A stretch of 39,726 bases of DNA from Rubrivivax sp. SCN 71-131 (GCA_001724995.1 MEFD01000002.1:1-39726), one strand, 5' to 3'. Shown: positions 9,908 to 20,170, numbered from the stretch's first letter. Made by a program: numbers and translations. The notes: generated by a model not told the origin, from the letters alone.

Positions 9908-10741
9908 ATGCCCGAGCTCCCCGAAGTCGAGGTCACGCGGCGCAGCATCGACCTGCCGCTACGGGGAGCGCAGGTGCAGGCCGTGCGGCTGGGCAAGCCG
10001 CTGCGCTGGCCCCTCGGGCGCGACCCGCAGGCGCTGGTGGGCCTGCGCCTGGGGGCCGTGCAGCGACGCGGCAAGTACCTCTGGTTGCCGCTGCAGGGCG
10101 CGCCCGAACTGCCTGAGCAAGGGCTTTTGATCCACCTCGGCATGTCCGGTTCACTGCGGCTGCTGGCGCCGGCCGAACCGGCGCGCGCACACGAGCATTT
10201 CCGTCTCGACACCGACCGCGGCAGCCTGCGGCTGACCGACCCGCGGCGCTTCGGCGCCGTCGTCTGGTCGGCGGCGCGGGACCAGGATCCAGCCGCCCGG
10301 CTGCTCGGCGGCCTGGGCTTCGAGCCCTTCGACCCCGCACTCGACGACGAGAGCTTTCACGCCGCATTGCGCCTGCGTCGCGCGCCGATCAAGACGGTGC
10401 TGCTGGGCGGCCAGGTCATCGTCGGCGCGGGCAACATCTACGCCTGCGAGGCGCTGTTTCACGCCGGCATCGACCCGCGCTGCAGCGCCGCGCGCCTCGG
10501 CCGCGCCCGCGCGGCGCGTCTGCTGCAGGCGCTGCGCCAGACCCTGGGGCAGGCGATGGCGCTCGGCGGCTCGACGCTGCGCGACTTCCGCGACGCGCAC
10601 GGCGTGAACGGCGCCTTCCAGCAGCAGGCGGCGGTCTACGGCCGCGAGGGCCAGCCTTGCACCGCCTGCGGCAAGCCGCTGCGGCGCATCGTGCAGGCGC
10701 AGCGCTCGACCTACTTCTGCCCGCGTTGCCAGCGTCGCTGA
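9908..10741 (+). CDS. mutM: Formamidopyrimidine-DNA glycosylase
   Basis: MutM (Fpg) removes 8-oxoguanine and formamidopyrimidines from DNA and cleaves the backbone. The N-terminus [15 protein letters not shown] carries the catalytic Pro2 and Glu3. The H2TH region includes [19 protein letters not shown], and the C-terminal zinc finger is [25 protein letters not shown] with four cysteines. 277 aa is close to the family norm. It is divergent from the TPR gene, with only 44 bp between the preferred starts. A dynamin-like gene and mutY follow, so the two GO-system glycosylases flank a GTPase. Confidence 0.97.
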   Translation: MPELPEVEVTRRSIDLPLRGAQVQAVRLGKPLRWPLGRDPQALVGLRLGAVQRRGKYLWLPLQGAPELPEQGLLIHLGMSGSLRLLAPAEPARAHEHFRLDTDRGSLRLTDPRRFGAVVWSAARDQDPAARLLGGLGFEPFDPALDDESFHAALRLRRAPIKTVLLGGQVIVGAGNIYACEALFHAGIDPRCSAARLGRARAARLLQALRQTLGQAMALGGSTLRDFRDAHGVNGAFQQQAAVYGREGQPCTACGKPLRRIVQAQRSTYFCPRCQRR

Positions 10742-10824
10742 CCCGCAAAGCGTTGCACATTGCCGGGGCCGCCCCCTGCCCTTGCGCTAGCATGAGACGC
10801 CGCTTCGAGGCACCCTCTCCTTTC

Positions 10825-12843
10825 ATGCAAAGCGCCATCGCCACCCGACTGGATGAACTGGCCGGCTGGCGTGCCGAGATCGACCGCAGCGTCGTCACGC
10901 TCGGCCGCTTCCTCGGGGAGCACGAGCTGATGGACGAGCCGCGCAAGGCCGCGCTGGCCGGTCTGCGCGAGCGGCTGTCGTCGAGCCGGCTGGTGCTGGC
11001 CTTCGTCGCCGAGTTCTCGCGCGGCAAGTCCGAGTTGATCAACGCCATCTTCTTCGCCGGTGCCGGGCGGCGCGTGCTGCCGGCGACTCCCGGGCGCACG
11101 ACGATGTGCCCGGTCGAGCTCTTCCACGATGCGGACACGCCGCCGCGCCTCTCGCTGCTGCCCATCAAGACGCGGCTGCGCGGCCTGCCGCTGGCCGACC
11201 TGCGCAAGCGCGAAGAGCCCTGGCAGCACGTACCGCTGGTGCCGCAGGACCCGCAGGCGCTGGCGCAGGCGCTGCAGGCGGTGACGCGCACGCAGTGGGT
11301 GGACGTCGAAACCGCGGCGGCGCTCGGCTTCTGGGACGCCGGGCAGCCCGAGGACAACCCGGCGCAGGATGCGCAGGGCCGCGTCGAGGTGCCGGCCTGG
11401 CGGCATGCGCTGATCAACTACCCGCACCCGCTGCTGCGCCGCGGCCTGGTGGTCATCGACACGCCGGGGCTCAACGCCATCGGCGCCGAACCCGAGCTGA
11501 CGCTGGGCCTCCTGCCGAGCGCGCACGCCACGGTGTTCGTGCTTGGCGCCGACACCGGCGTCACCAAGTCGGACCTGGCGATCTGGCGCGAGCACCTCGG
11601 CGACCATGGCGCCGAGCGCTTCGTCGTCCTCAACAAGATCGACGCGCTCTACGACCCGCTGGCCTCGGCCGACGAGGTGCAGGCGCAGATCGACCTGCAG
11701 CGCCAGAAGGTCGCCGACATCCTCGGGCTGCCGCCGGCGCGCATCTTCGCGCTCTCCGCGCGCGAGGGCCTGGCGGCACGCGTCGCCGGGAGCGCCGGCG
11801 ACCTGGCGCACAGCCGGCTCGGCGCGCTCGAGGATGCGCTCAGCGAGCACCTGCTGCCGCGCCAGCGCGAGCTGCTGTCGCAGGACGCGCGGCAGGTCGT
11901 CGACCGCGCGCGCCAGCTCGGCGCGCGCCGCATCGGCGACAAGCGGCGCGACCTGGCCGAACAGCTCGCCGAGCTGCGCAGCCTGCGCGGCAAGAGCAGC
12001 GGCAAGGTTCGGCTGCTGCTGCAGCGGGTCGACGCCGAGCAGGCCGAGTTCGAACCCTGCATCGCGCGGCTGCAGGCCGTACGCGCGGTACAGCAGCGAC
12101 AACTGAAGGCAGCACTCTCGGGCCTCTCCAACCAGGTGCTGCGCACCGAGGTCGCGGCGATGCAGTCGGCGCTCGGCTCGAGCCCCTTCAAGCTCGGCGG
12201 CCGCGCCGCCTTTGCCACGCTGTGCAGCCGCCTGCACGACGCGCTCGTGACCGCGCAACGCCGCGCCGACGAGATGCGCGACATGCTCGACGCCAGCTTC
12301 ATGCAGCTCAACGTCGACTACGGCCTCGGCTTTGCCAAGCAGCCTGCGCCCGAGCTGCAGCGCTTCGGGCGCGAGCTCGACCTCATCGAGCATACCTACA
12401 GCCGCTACCTGGGTCTCCTGCAGGCGTGGCGGCTGGCCTCGCCGGGCTTCATGGAGCAGTTCCGGCGCATGCTGATGACGAAGCTGCGCAGCGTCTTCGA
12501 AAGCGCGGCCAGCGAACTCGAGCTCTGGAACCGCGGCGCCTCGAGCCAGCTCGAGCAGCAGCTGGGCGACCGGCGACGCAGCTTCCGCCAGCGCCGCGAA
12601 GCGCTGCAGCGCATCCAGTCCGCGGCCGGCGAGCTGGAGCGCCGCATCAGCGACGTCGAGACGCAGGACGAGCAGTTGCTGACGCTGCAGCGCCTGCTCG
12701 ACGCGCGCGTGGCCGAGGTGCTGCAGCGCCTGCAGGGCCCGGACGCGGCGACGCCGGCCGCAGCGGCCGCGCGCGAGGCCGGGCCCGCATCGACGGATCG
12801 GCGCCCGCAGGAGGCATCCGTCGGCACGCAGGAACCGGCCTGA
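10825..12843 (+). CDS. Dynamin-like GTPase
   Basis: The 672-residue protein has a large dynamin-type GTPase domain: G1 FVAEFSRGKSELINAIFF (residues about 53-70), a G2 Thr in PATPGRTTMCPVE, G3 VVIDTPGLNAIG and G4 VVLNKIDALYD. Helical stalk-like regions rich in Q/R/E follow (LQRVDAEQAEFEPCI, SQLEQQLGDRRRSFRQRREA), ending in a low-complexity Ala/Glu tail. Bacterial dynamin-like proteins act at membranes; nothing here shows a specific role. ATG 10825 has GAGG 14 bases upstream; ATG 10792 is an alternative that adds 11 residues. It lies between mutM and mutY and overlaps the mutY start. Confidence 0.88.
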   Translation: MQSAIATRLDELAGWRAEIDRSVVTLGRFLGEHELMDEPRKAALAGLRERLSSSRLVLAFVAEFSRGKSELINAIFFAGAGRRVLPATPGRTTMCPVELFHDADTPPRLSLLPIKTRLRGLPLADLRKREEPWQHVPLVPQDPQALAQALQAVTRTQWVDVETAAALGFWDAGQPEDNPAQDAQGRVEVPAWRHALINYPHPLLRRGLVVIDTPGLNAIGAEPELTLGLLPSAHATVFVLGADTGVTKSDLAIWREHLGDHGAERFVVLNKIDALYDPLASADEVQAQIDLQRQKVADILGLPPARIFALSAREGLAARVAGSAGDLAHSRLGALEDALSEHLLPRQRELLSQDARQVVDRARQLGARRIGDKRRDLAEQLAELRSLRGKSSGKVRLLLQRVDAEQAEFEPCIARLQAVRAVQQRQLKAALSGLSNQVLRTEVAAMQSALGSSPFKLGGRAAFATLCSRLHDALVTAQRRADEMRDMLDASFMQLNVDYGLGFAKQPAPELQRFGRELDLIEHTYSRYLGLLQAWRLASPGFMEQFRRMLMTKLRSVFESAASELELWNRGASSQLEQQLGDRRRSFRQRREALQRIQSAAGELERRISDVETQDEQLLTLQRLLDARVAEVLQRLQGPDAATPAAAAAREAGPASTDRRPQEASVGTQEPA

Positions 12844-13895
12844 GCCGCTTCGCCGCCCGCATCGAGCGCTGGCACCGCCGGCACGGCCGCCATGACCTGC
12901 CCTGGCAGGGCACGCGCGACCCGTACCGCGTCTGGCTCTCCGAGGTCATGCTGCAGCAGACCCAGGTGGCCACGGTGCGCGGCTACTACCTGCGCTTCAT
13001 CGAACGCTTTCCGGACGTGCAGGCGCTGGCCGCAGCAGCACCCGACGAGGTGTTCGCCCTCTGGAGCGGCCTGGGCTACTACCGCCGCGCAAGCCTCCTG
13101 CAGCGCGCGGCGCAGGTGGTCGCCGGCGAGCTCGGCGGGCGCTTCCCGACGAGCGCGGCCGGGCTGCAGGCCCTGCCCGGCGTCGGGCGCTCGACCGCGG
13201 CGGCGATCGCCGCGTTCTGCTTCGACGAGCGCGCCGCGATCCTCGACGGCAACGTGCGCCGCGTGCTGGCGCGCACGCACGGCATCGCCGAGGATCTCGG
13301 CTGCGCCGCCGCGCAGGCGCGCCTGTGGACGCTGGCCGAGTCCTTGCTTCCCGCGCGCGGCATCGCGTCCTACACGCAGGGGCTGATGGACCTCGGCGCC
13401 ACCGTCTGTCTGCCGCGCGCACCGCGTTGCGACGCCTGCCCGCTGTCGACGCAGTGCGTGGCGCGCGCGTGCGGCGACCCGCTCGCCTACCCCGCGCGGC
13501 CACGCCGCGCGCGCCGCAGCGCGCGCAGCAGCTGCTGGCTGTGGCTGCAGGCCGGCGCGTCGGTCTGGCTCGTGCCGCGGCCATCCGCGGGCATCTGGGC
13601 CGGGCTGTGGAGCCTGCCGGAGTTCGACTCGCCCGAGGCCGTGCGCAGCGCGCTGCCGCGCCTGCGCGGCGAGCCGCGGCATGGCGCTGCCTTCGTGCAC
13701 GTCCTCACCCATTTGGACTGGACGCTGCAGCCGCTGTACTGGACGCTTGCCGGGCGCGCCCGCCACGCGCTGCAGGACGAGCTGGCCGCGCTCTGGCCCG
13801 GGGGGCGCTGGGTCGCGCTGAAGGACGCGCCTGCACTTGGCCTGCCGGCGCCGCTGCGCCGGCTGCTGGCCGAGGCCGGCCGCGACGCGACCTAG
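12840..13895 (+). CDS. mutY: Adenine DNA glycosylase MutY, apparent CTG start
   Basis: MutY removes adenine mispaired with 8-oxoguanine. The protein has the catalytic Glu in WLSEVMLQQTQVATV, the helix-hairpin-helix LQALPGVGRSTAAAIAAF, the catalytic Asp in AILDGNVRRV, and a [4Fe-4S] cluster C-X6-C-X2-C-X5-C in CLPRAPRCDACPLSTQC. A C-terminal NUDT1-like domain (IWAGLWSLPEF, HVLTHLDWTL) recognises 8-oxoG. The only codon that gives a complete N-terminus is CTG 12840 (then SRFAARIERWH), with AGGAA five bases upstream; the first in-frame ATG lies past the catalytic Glu. The length is then 351 aa, normal. CTGA overlaps the dynamin stop. Confidence 0.94.
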   Translation: MSRFAARIERWHRRHGRHDLPWQGTRDPYRVWLSEVMLQQTQVATVRGYYLRFIERFPDVQALAAAAPDEVFALWSGLGYYRRASLLQRAAQVVAGELGGRFPTSAAGLQALPGVGRSTAAAIAAFCFDERAAILDGNVRRVLARTHGIAEDLGCAAAQARLWTLAESLLPARGIASYTQGLMDLGATVCLPRAPRCDACPLSTQCVARACGDPLAYPARPRRARRSARSSCWLWLQAGASVWLVPRPSAGIWAGLWSLPEFDSPEAVRSALPRLRGEPRHGAAFVHVLTHLDWTLQPLYWTLAGRARHALQDELAALWPGGRWVALKDAPALGLPAPLRRLLAEAGRDAT

Positions 13896-14539
13896 CGCAC
13901 GACCTGCTTGCCGCGCAGATAGGCGTCGACCAGCGACAGGCGCGCGCGCGGATCCGCCAGGGCCATGAGCTGCTGACGCGCGGCCAGCGGCGTCGGCAGC
14001 AGCTCGCACCAGCGGTTGGCAACCCAGCCGGCGTCGTCCAGCCGCAGCGGCGGCACGAAAGGCAGCTCGCCGCGCTCGCGCAGCGTCGCGATGGCGGCTG
14101 CCAGCGCCTCGACGCTGCCGAGCACCTCCGGCGCGGGGACGCACGACGGGTCGGCCGCGAGCTCGCGCACGCAGGCGGACCACAGTCCGTCGGCCTCCTG
14201 CCTCGGCTCGCCCTCGATCGCGAAGCGCTCCTGGCCGATGCAGCGCACCGACAGCAGGCCCGGCTGCAGCGCGTCGACGGCATCGATGCGCGCACGCACG
14301 CCCACCGTCTCGAAGCGCAGCGGCGCCTGGGCTTCGGTGCGCTGCCGGACCTCGCCGCCCTGCGTCAGGCAGACGACGCCGAAGCCCTCGTCGCGCTGCA
14401 GGCAGCGGGCCACCAGGTCGAGGTAGCGCGCCTCGAACACGCGCAGCAGCAGCAGTCCGCCCGGAAAGAGCACGGCGCGCAGCGGAAAGAGGTCAAGGCG
14501 ACTCGTGCCCGGCGGGCACGCCGCGAGGGCTTCAGTCAC
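13892..14539 (-). CDS. LON-domain (LonN substrate-binding) protein
   Basis: The 215-residue protein matches the free-standing N-terminal LON domain: [29 protein letters not shown] at the start, [13 protein letters not shown], and a helical C-terminus with [21 protein letters not shown]. It has no AAA or protease part, so its role is unknown; such proteins are assumed to bind proteins. Start GTG 14539 overlaps the rapZ stop. Its stop shares the palindrome CTAG with the convergent mutY stop. Confidence 0.88.
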   Translation of the reverse strand: MTEALAACPPGTSRLDLFPLRAVLFPGGLLLLRVFEARYLDLVARCLQRDEGFGVVCLTQGGEVRQRTEAQAPLRFETVGVRARIDAVDALQPGLLSVRCIGQERFAIEGEPRQEADGLWSACVRELAADPSCVPAPEVLGSVEALAAAIATLRERGELPFVPPLRLDDAGWVANRWCELLPTPLAARQQLMALADPRARLSLVDAYLRGKQVVR

Positions 14540-15434
14540 GCGCGTCCAGCTCGCGATGGCGCACCAGCGTCACCTGGCGGCCGGCAAGACGCCGCGCCAG
14601 CGTCTCCACCAGATAGACGGAGCGATGCTGCCCGCCGGTGCAGCCGATGGCCACCGTCAGGTAGCTGCGCTGGTCCTCCTCGAAGGCCGGCAGCCAGCGC
14701 AGCAGGAAGCCCTCGATCTGCTCCAGCATCGCCGCCACCTCGGGCTGCTGCTCGAGGTAGCTGGCCACGGACGCATCGCGTCCGGTGAGCGGGCGCAGCT
14801 CGCGGATGTAATAGGGGTTGGGCAGCACGCGCACGTCGAACACGAAGTCCGAGTCCAGCGGCACGCCGTACTTGAAGGCGAAGCTCTGGAACACGAGGGT
14901 CAGCGGCGCCTCGCGCGCGCCCACCAGCGAGCGGATCCAGCTGCGCAGCAGCGCCGGGCGCAGCTGGCTGGTGTCGATGACGGTGGAGACGTTGCGCAGG
15001 TCGGCAAGCAGCTCGCGCTCGAGCTCGATGGCTTCCACCAGCGCGCGCGCCGTGTCCGGCGCGGCCGCGCGCGTGGACAACGGATGCGGCCGGCGCGACT
15101 CCGAGAAGCGCCGCACCAGCGCGTCGGTGCTGGCGTCGAGGAAGAGCGGGCGCACGTGCAGGCCCTCGTCGCGCAACTGTCGGATCAGGGGCAGCAGCAC
15201 CGGCAGCGAGGACGCGGTACGCACGTCCACCGCCACCGCCACGCGGTGCGACTGGCGCCCGTGCTCGAGGCGGATGAAGTCGCGCAGCAGCTCCGGCGGC
15301 AGGTTGTCGACGCAGAAGAAGCCCGCATCCTCGAGCGCGTGCAGGGCCACCGACTTGCCCGAGCCCGAGATGCCGGTGATGAGGATGACCTCGTCACGCG
15401 AGGACACGCCGTCCAGCGCCGTCCATTGCGTCAT
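14532..15434 (-). CDS. rapZ: RNase adapter / nucleotide-binding protein RapZ
   Basis: RapZ (YvcJ family) is an ATP/GTP-binding protein that, in enterobacteria, delivers small RNAs to RNase E. The 300-residue protein has Walker [21 protein letters not shown], the conserved [11 protein letters not shown], and the RNA-binding C-terminal hallmark [20 protein letters not shown]. Whether a GlmZ-type RNA exists in this lineage cannot be seen here. Start ATG 15434 overlaps the recN stop (ATGA), so recN-rapZ-LON form one tightly packed unit. Confidence 0.96.
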   Translation of the reverse strand: MTQWTALDGVSSRDEVILITGISGSGKSVALHALEDAGFFCVDNLPPELLRDFIRLEHGRQSHRVAVAVDVRTASSLPVLLPLIRQLRDEGLHVRPLFLDASTDALVRRFSESRRPHPLSTRAAAPDTARALVEAIELERELLADLRNVSTVIDTSQLRPALLRSWIRSLVGAREAPLTLVFQSFAFKYGVPLDSDFVFDVRVLPNPYYIRELRPLTGRDASVASYLEQQPEVAAMLEQIEGFLLRWLPAFEEDQRSYLTVAIGCTGGQHRSVYLVETLARRLAGRQVTLVRHRELDARD

Positions 15435-17131
15435 CGCCGTTCCCTCTCGCCGCGCGCGAGCATGGCCTGCGCGTGCGCCGTGCCCGACAGCGAGGCGCCG
15501 CCAAGCATGCGCGCGACCTCGGCCACGCGCGCCTCGCCCGCGACGCCGCGCACCGCGCTCGTCGTCGCGCCGCCGTCGGCGGCCTTGCTCACCACCAGGT
15601 GCTGGTCGGCGCAGGCCGCGACCTGCGCCAGGTGCGTGACCGCCAGCACCTGGCTCGTGCGGCCGAGCTGCTTCATCAGCGCGCCGACGCTGTCGGCCAC
15701 GGTACCGCCGACGCCGCTGTCGATCTCGTCGAAGACGAGCGTCGCAACGTGCGTCGCACCCGCGCCGGCGCGGTCGGCGTTGGCTTCGCCGCCTCCTGCG
15801 CCACGGCTCGTGGTCACGGCCACCGCGAGCGCCAGGCGCGAGAGCTCGCCGCCGGAGGCGATCTTGGCCAGCGCCCGCGGCGTGCTGCCGGCATGCCCGG
15901 CCACGCGCAGCTCCACGGCTTCGAGGCCGAAGGCCTGCGGCTCGTCCTGCGCCAGCAGCGCGACCTCGAATCGCCCGCCGGCCATGCCGAGGGTCTGCAT
16001 CACCTGCGTCACCGCCGCCGCGAGCCGCGGCGCGGCACGCGCGCGCGCCGCGCTCACCGCCTTGGCCTCGGTGCGCCAGGCGGCCTCGGCCTGGCCTGCC
16101 GCGCGCTCCAGTCCCTCGAGGTCGGCGGCGGCGTCCAACGCCTGCAGCTCCAGCTTCCACGAAGCGAGCAGCGCCGGCAGCTCGGCCGGGCTGCGCCGAT
16201 GGCGCCGCGCCAGCTGCACCCAGGCCGAGAGCCGCGCATCGAGCTCGGCCAGCCGCCCCGGGTCGGGCTCGCGGTGGCCGAGGTAGGCGTGCAGCGAATG
16301 CGCCGCGTCCTGCAGCTGCGCCTGCGCCGAGCGCAGCACCTCGGCGATCGACGCCACCTCGGTGTCGTAGCGCGCCACGTCGTCGAGCGCGCCGAGCGCG
16401 CGCGCCAGCAGCGCATCGGCCGCCGGCTCGCCCTCGCCCACGGCGTCCAGCGCCGCGCGCGCGGCATCGAGCAGCGCCTGGCCGTGCGCCAGGCGCTGGT
16501 GCTCGGCCTCCAGCTCGCGCCACTCGTCGGCTGCCGGCGCGAGCTTGTCCAGCTCGCCCACCTGCCAGGCCAGCCGCTCCCGCTCGCGCTCCAGCGTGTC
16601 GCGCGCGGCGCGCGCCTGGTCGAGCACGCCCAGCGCAGCGCGCCAGGCCTGCCAGCGCTCGGCCAGCCGCGCCGGCGCGACGCCAGCCTGCGCATCGAGC
16701 AGCGCGCGCACCGTGGCCGGGCGCGTCAAGCCCTGCCAGGCATGCTGGCCGTGGATGTCGACCAGGTGCTCGGCCAGCTCGCGCAGCTGCGCGACGGTGG
16801 CCGCGCTGCCGTTGATCCAGGCGCGGCTGCGGCCCTGCGCGTCGACCGTGCGCCGCAGCAGCAGCGTGCCCTCGGCCGCGTCAAAGCCGCCCTCCTCCAG
16901 CCAGGGCAGCAGATGCGCCGGCAGATCGAACTCGGCGCTGACTTCGGCGCGCGGCGCACCCTCGCGCACCCGCGTGGCGTCGGCGCGGCTGCCCAGCGCC
17001 AGTTGCAGCGCCTCGACGAGGATCGACTTGCCGGCGCCCGTCTCGCCGGTCAGCACCGTGAAGCCGGGCTCGAGCGCGAGCTCCAGCTGGCGCACGAGCA
17101 CCACGTCGCGAAGGGCAAGGCGGCGCAGCAT
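15431..17131 (-). CDS. recN: DNA repair protein RecN
   Basis: RecN is an SMC-like ATPase in double-strand break repair. The 566-residue length is typical. Walker A is [20 protein letters not shown] near residues 25-45; there is a long central coiled-coil region (residues about 150-370), the ABC signature [15 protein letters not shown], and Walker [14 protein letters not shown] followed by [16 protein letters not shown]. Start ATG 17131 gives the conserved [13 protein letters not shown]. nadK lies 17 bp upstream on the same strand, a common nadK-recN pairing. Confidence 0.97.
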   Translation of the reverse strand: MLRRLALRDVVLVRQLELALEPGFTVLTGETGAGKSILVEALQLALGSRADATRVREGAPRAEVSAEFDLPAHLLPWLEEGGFDAAEGTLLLRRTVDAQGRSRAWINGSAATVAQLRELAEHLVDIHGQHAWQGLTRPATVRALLDAQAGVAPARLAERWQAWRAALGVLDQARAARDTLERERERLAWQVGELDKLAPAADEWRELEAEHQRLAHGQALLDAARAALDAVGEGEPAADALLARALGALDDVARYDTEVASIAEVLRSAQAQLQDAAHSLHAYLGHREPDPGRLAELDARLSAWVQLARRHRRSPAELPALLASWKLELQALDAAADLEGLERAAGQAEAAWRTEAKAVSAARARAAPRLAAAVTQVMQTLGMAGGRFEVALLAQDEPQAFGLEAVELRVAGHAGSTPRALAKIASGGELSRLALAVAVTTSRGAGGGEANADRAGAGATHVATLVFDEIDSGVGGTVADSVGALMKQLGRTSQVLAVTHLAQVAACADQHLVVSKAADGGATTSAVRGVAGEARVAEVARMLGGASLSGTAHAQAMLARGERERR

Positions 17132-17148
17132 GGAGCGACGCGGGCGCG

Positions 17149-18024
17149 CTAGACCACGCCTTCGTACCAGCGCAGCTTGCGCCGCAGCGTGGCGTAGTAG
17201 CTCCAGCCCGGCGGGTGCAGGAAGCGGGCCTTGTGCTCCGAGCGCCGCACGCGCACCTGATCGCCGTGCAGGAGGCTGGCGATGCTGTGCATGTCGAAGT
17301 TGGCCGAGGCGTTGCGGCCGGCGACGATGGTGATGCGGATCTCGCCGGTGTCCGGCAGCACGATGGGCCGATGCGTCAGCATGTGGCTGGCGATCGGCAC
17401 CAGCACCCAGCCGGCGATCTCGGGATGCAGGATCGGCCCGCCGGCCGAAAGCGAATACGCCGTGCTGCCGGTGGGCGTGGCGATGATCAGGCCGTCGGCA
17501 CGGACGTTGGCGACGAAGTCCTCGCCGATGTCGATGCGCAACTCGACCATGCTCGCCGTGGCGCCGCGCGAGACCACCACGTCGTTGAGCGAAAGGCCGT
17601 CGAAGATCGGCCCGCCATCGCGCCACACGCGGCTCTCGAGCATCGCGCGATGCTCTTCCTCGTAGTCGCCGGCGACCATCGAGCGCAGCGCGTCGCGGTA
17701 CTGGCCGTGCGGCACGTCGGTGATGAAGCCCAGGCGCCCCTGGTTGATGCCCACCACCGGCAGGCTTTGTCGCGCCACCTGGCGCGCGATGCCGAGCATG
17801 GTGCCGTCACCGCCGACGACGACGCACAGGTCGCAGCGCTGCCCGAGCTGCTCCACCGGCACGGCGTCGAAGTCGGCCACGCCCGTGGCCTCGGCAGTCT
17901 CGCGCTCGAACGAGACCTCCATCCCCAGCCCGAGCAGGAAATGCGCCAGTTCCTCGAGCATCGGGCGGATCCCGTGAGCCTGATACTTGCCGACGATCGC
18001 AGCGTGGCGAAAGCGCTTGGACAT
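17149..18024 (-). CDS. nadK: NAD kinase
   Basis: NadK phosphorylates NAD to NADP. Motifs are [36 protein letters not shown] and [22 protein letters not shown] 18024 ([14 protein letters not shown]) gives 291 aa; ATG 18036 would add four residues. A minus-strand TGTAAT at 18035-18040 could be a -10 box placing the 5' end a few bases before ATG 18024, so the leader is very short. hrcA is divergent, about 130 bp away across a GC-rich repeat-like stretch. Confidence 0.96.
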   Translation of the reverse strand: MSKRFRHAAIVGKYQAHGIRPMLEELAHFLLGLGMEVSFERETAEATGVADFDAVPVEQLGQRCDLCVVVGGDGTMLGIARQVARQSLPVVGINQGRLGFITDVPHGQYRDALRSMVAGDYEEEHRAMLESRVWRDGGPIFDGLSLNDVVVSRGATASMVELRIDIGEDFVANVRADGLIIATPTGSTAYSLSAGGPILHPEIAGWVLVPIASHMLTHRPIVLPDTGEIRITIVAGRNASANFDMHSIASLLHGDQVRVRRSEHKARFLHPPGWSYYATLRRKLRWYEGVV

Positions 18025-18140
18025 GGTGCGCGGCATTACACCATAGGGCCTGCAGGGAATCGGGCCGCGACGGACGCGCGTCGGCCATGCATCGCGCGGC
18101 GCCCGCGGCCGGGGCCGCGGCCGGGACCGGGGCCGCTTCG

Positions 18141-18146
18141 TACAAT
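18141..18146 (+). promoter_or_regulatory. Candidate -10 box for hrcA (leaderless transcript)
   Basis: TACAAT ends 7 bases before ATG 18154, the same layout as at mutM, and overlaps the upstream candidate ATG 18145. No Shine-Dalgarno sequence is visible. No convincing -35 box is seen. Confidence 0.4.
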
Positions 18147-18153
18147 GCCCCGC

Positions 18154-19191
18154 ATGCTGGACGATCGCGCCAAGACGCTGCTCAAGGCCCTGGTCGAGCG
18201 CTACATCGCCGACGGCCAGCCCGTGGGCTCGCGCACCCTCTCCAGGGCCTCGGGGCTCGAGCTCTCGGCGGCCACCATCCGCAACGTCATGGCCGACCTC
18301 GAGGAGCTCGGCCTCATCGCCAGCCCGCACACCAGCGCCGGGCGCGTGCCCACGGCACGCGGCTACCGGCTCTTCGTCGACACCATGCTGACGGCGCATC
18401 CGCTGAACCTCGACGAGCTCGCCCGCGTCGCGCCCGAGGTCGCCGCCGCGCGCAGCCATCTGCACCCCGACCAGCCGCAGCGCGTCATCGCGCAGGCCGC
18501 GCAGATGCTCTCCAGCCTCTCCAGCTTCGTCGGCGTCGTCACCGCGCCGCGCAAGGCCGGCGTCTTCCACCACATCGAGTTCCTGCGCCTGGGCGAGCGC
18601 CGCGTGCTCGTCATCCTCGTGGCGCCCGACGGCGACGTGCAGAACCGCGTCATCATGACCACGCGCGACCACAGCCAGGCCGAGCTGGCGGAGGCCACCA
18701 GCTATCTCAACAGCCACTACGCCGGCCTGTCGATCGAAGAGGTGCGCGAGCGGCTGAAGCACGAGATCGAGGCGCTGCGCACCGAGATCGCCGCGCTCAT
18801 GCAAGCCGCGGTGCAGGCCGGCACCGAAGCCCTGGCCGAGAGCAGCGACCACGTCGTCGTCAGCGGCGAACGCAACCTGCTGGGCGTGCAGGACTTCGGC
18901 AACGACCTCCCCAGCCTGCGCCGCCTCTTCGACGTGTTCGAGCACAAGACCGAGCTGATGCGCCTGCTCGACACCTCGAGCCGCGCCGAAGGCGTGCGCA
19001 TCTACATCGGCGGCGAAAGCCAGGTCGTACCCTTCGAGGAGCTTTCCGTCGTCACCGCCCCGTACGAAGTCGACGGCCGCATCGTCGGCACCCTGGGCGT
19101 CATCGGCCCCACGCGCATGGCCTACGAGCGCATGATCCAGATCGTCGACATCACCGCGCGCCTGGTGGGCAACGCGCTGTCGGTGAAGTAG
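18154..19191 (+). CDS. hrcA: Heat-inducible transcription repressor HrcA
   Basis: HrcA represses groE/dnaK-type operons by binding CIRCE elements. The 345-residue protein begins [31 protein letters not shown], the winged-helix start, then [38 protein letters not shown]-like middle and the C-terminal [12 protein letters not shown] complete the family pattern. ATG 18154 fits the family start; ATG 18145 (adding MPR) is an alternative, but it overlaps the likely -10 box TACAAT. No CIRCE repeat is seen in its own promoter. Confidence 0.96.
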   Translation: MLDDRAKTLLKALVERYIADGQPVGSRTLSRASGLELSAATIRNVMADLEELGLIASPHTSAGRVPTARGYRLFVDTMLTAHPLNLDELARVAPEVAAARSHLHPDQPQRVIAQAAQMLSSLSSFVGVVTAPRKAGVFHHIEFLRLGERRVLVILVAPDGDVQNRVIMTTRDHSQAELAEATSYLNSHYAGLSIEEVRERLKHEIEALRTEIAALMQAAVQAGTEALAESSDHVVVSGERNLLGVQDFGNDLPSLRRLFDVFEHKTELMRLLDTSSRAEGVRIYIGGESQVVPFEELSVVTAPYEVDGRIVGTLGVIGPTRMAYERMIQIVDITARLVGNALSVK

Positions 19192-19268
19192 CGACCGCCG
19201 ATCGCCCCGCGCACCACGACGAGCGCCCGCCCGACTCCTAGAATCGCCGCCGACGCAGAGGTTGCGCA

Positions 19269-19345
19269 GGGCCGTTAGCTCAGTTGGTTAGAGCAGAGGA
19301 CTCATAATCCTTTGGTCGCTGGTTCGAGTCCAGCACGGCCTACCA
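19269..19345 (+). tRNA. CAU-anticodon tRNA, probably tRNA-Ile2 (lysidine type)
   Basis: The acceptor GGGCCGT pairs with ACGGCCT (G1-U72 wobble), then A73 and an encoded CCA. The anticodon loop is CTCATAA with anticodon CAT. The tRNA has C4-G69, C5-G68 and a G27-U43 wobble, as in E. coli tRNA-Ile2, and the variable/T region TTTGGTCGCTGG also resembles that tRNA. C4-G69 and C5-G68 are, as I recall, recognition elements for the lysidine synthetase TilS. Elongator tRNA-Met is the alternative; a formyl-Met initiator is excluded by the normal 5' pairing and lack of initiator features. Confidence 0.9.
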
Positions 19346-19352
19346 GGATTCC

Positions 19353-19440
<88 letters not shown>

Positions 19441-19556
19441 GTGCTCGAGTTGTCCGCGCAGGCACTCATTCGCGTCGCGCGCAAGCGTCCGAAGATCGTG
19501 CGTGAAGCGCTTGCGTGAGGGCGTGGACACGATCTGACCCGCCAGCCGCTGCCCCT

Positions 19557-20039
19557 TCAGCCCGTCCCGCGCTGCGCCCGCGCGCGCTCGCAGGCCCAGC
19601 CCGCGGGCATCGCACCCGAGGCCAGGAAGGCGAGCATCGTCTCGCCCGACGCTCCGGCGTGCGCGGCGTCGGCGAGCGAATAGACGATCTTCTCCTCCTT
19701 GTCGTTGTGCGGTGCCAGCAGTTGCTCGAGCTCGGTCCGCAACGCTGCGGTGCGCGGCGTCGGCGCGCCCGCGTCGAGCAGCGTATCGAGTTCATCCAGC
19801 AGCGGCCACATCTGGCCGTGCTCGCGCAGCATGACGAAGATCGCCGCGAACGCGCTGCCCTGGCGCATCGGCGGGAAGAGCATCGTCTCCTCGACGTAGA
19901 TGTGGCGGCGCAGCGCGGCGAGCGCGGCGCGCATCGCTGCGGCGGCGGGCGCGTCGCCCGCGGGCGCGGCCTTGAAGGCCGCGAAGGCGGCGTCGATGTC
20001 CTGGTGTTCCTGCTGCAGCGTCTGCGCCAGCGTCGTCAC
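19557..20039 (-). CDS. Hemerythrin HHE-domain protein
   Basis: The 160-residue protein has the four-helix hemerythrin pattern with iron-ligand candidates in order: EHQDID, RRHIYVEETMLFPPM, LREHGQMWPLLDEL and APHNDKEEKIVYSL. Proteins of this type bind a di-iron centre and are linked to O2/NO sensing or iron-sulfur repair; the exact role here is unknown. The GTG start at 20039 is supported by AAGGAG six bases upstream. It is divergent from the broken ketopantoate reductase gene. Confidence 0.85.
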   Translation of the reverse strand: MTTLAQTLQQEHQDIDAAFAAFKAAPAGDAPAAAAMRAALAALRRHIYVEETMLFPPMRQGSAFAAIFVMLREHGQMWPLLDELDTLLDAGAPTPRTAALRTELEQLLAPHNDKEEKIVYSLADAAHAGASGETMLAFLASGAMPAGWACERARAQRGTG

Positions 20040-20170
20040 GGCGATCTCCTTGTTCCTCGGGATGCGGCCGAATATGGCGCAGTCGGCAAGACCCTGACGG
20101 CGCAGGCGGGTCGGGCAGGACGGGGGCAAGATCGCGCCCTGGGCGCTTCGCTCCCAAGGAGACTCGACGC

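Noticed and set aside
18090..18140. GC-rich repeat-like stretch before hrcA as a CIRCE element
   Set aside because: CIRCE is TTAGCACTC-N9-GAGTGCTAA; nothing like it is present. The stretch is only GGCCG-type low complexity.
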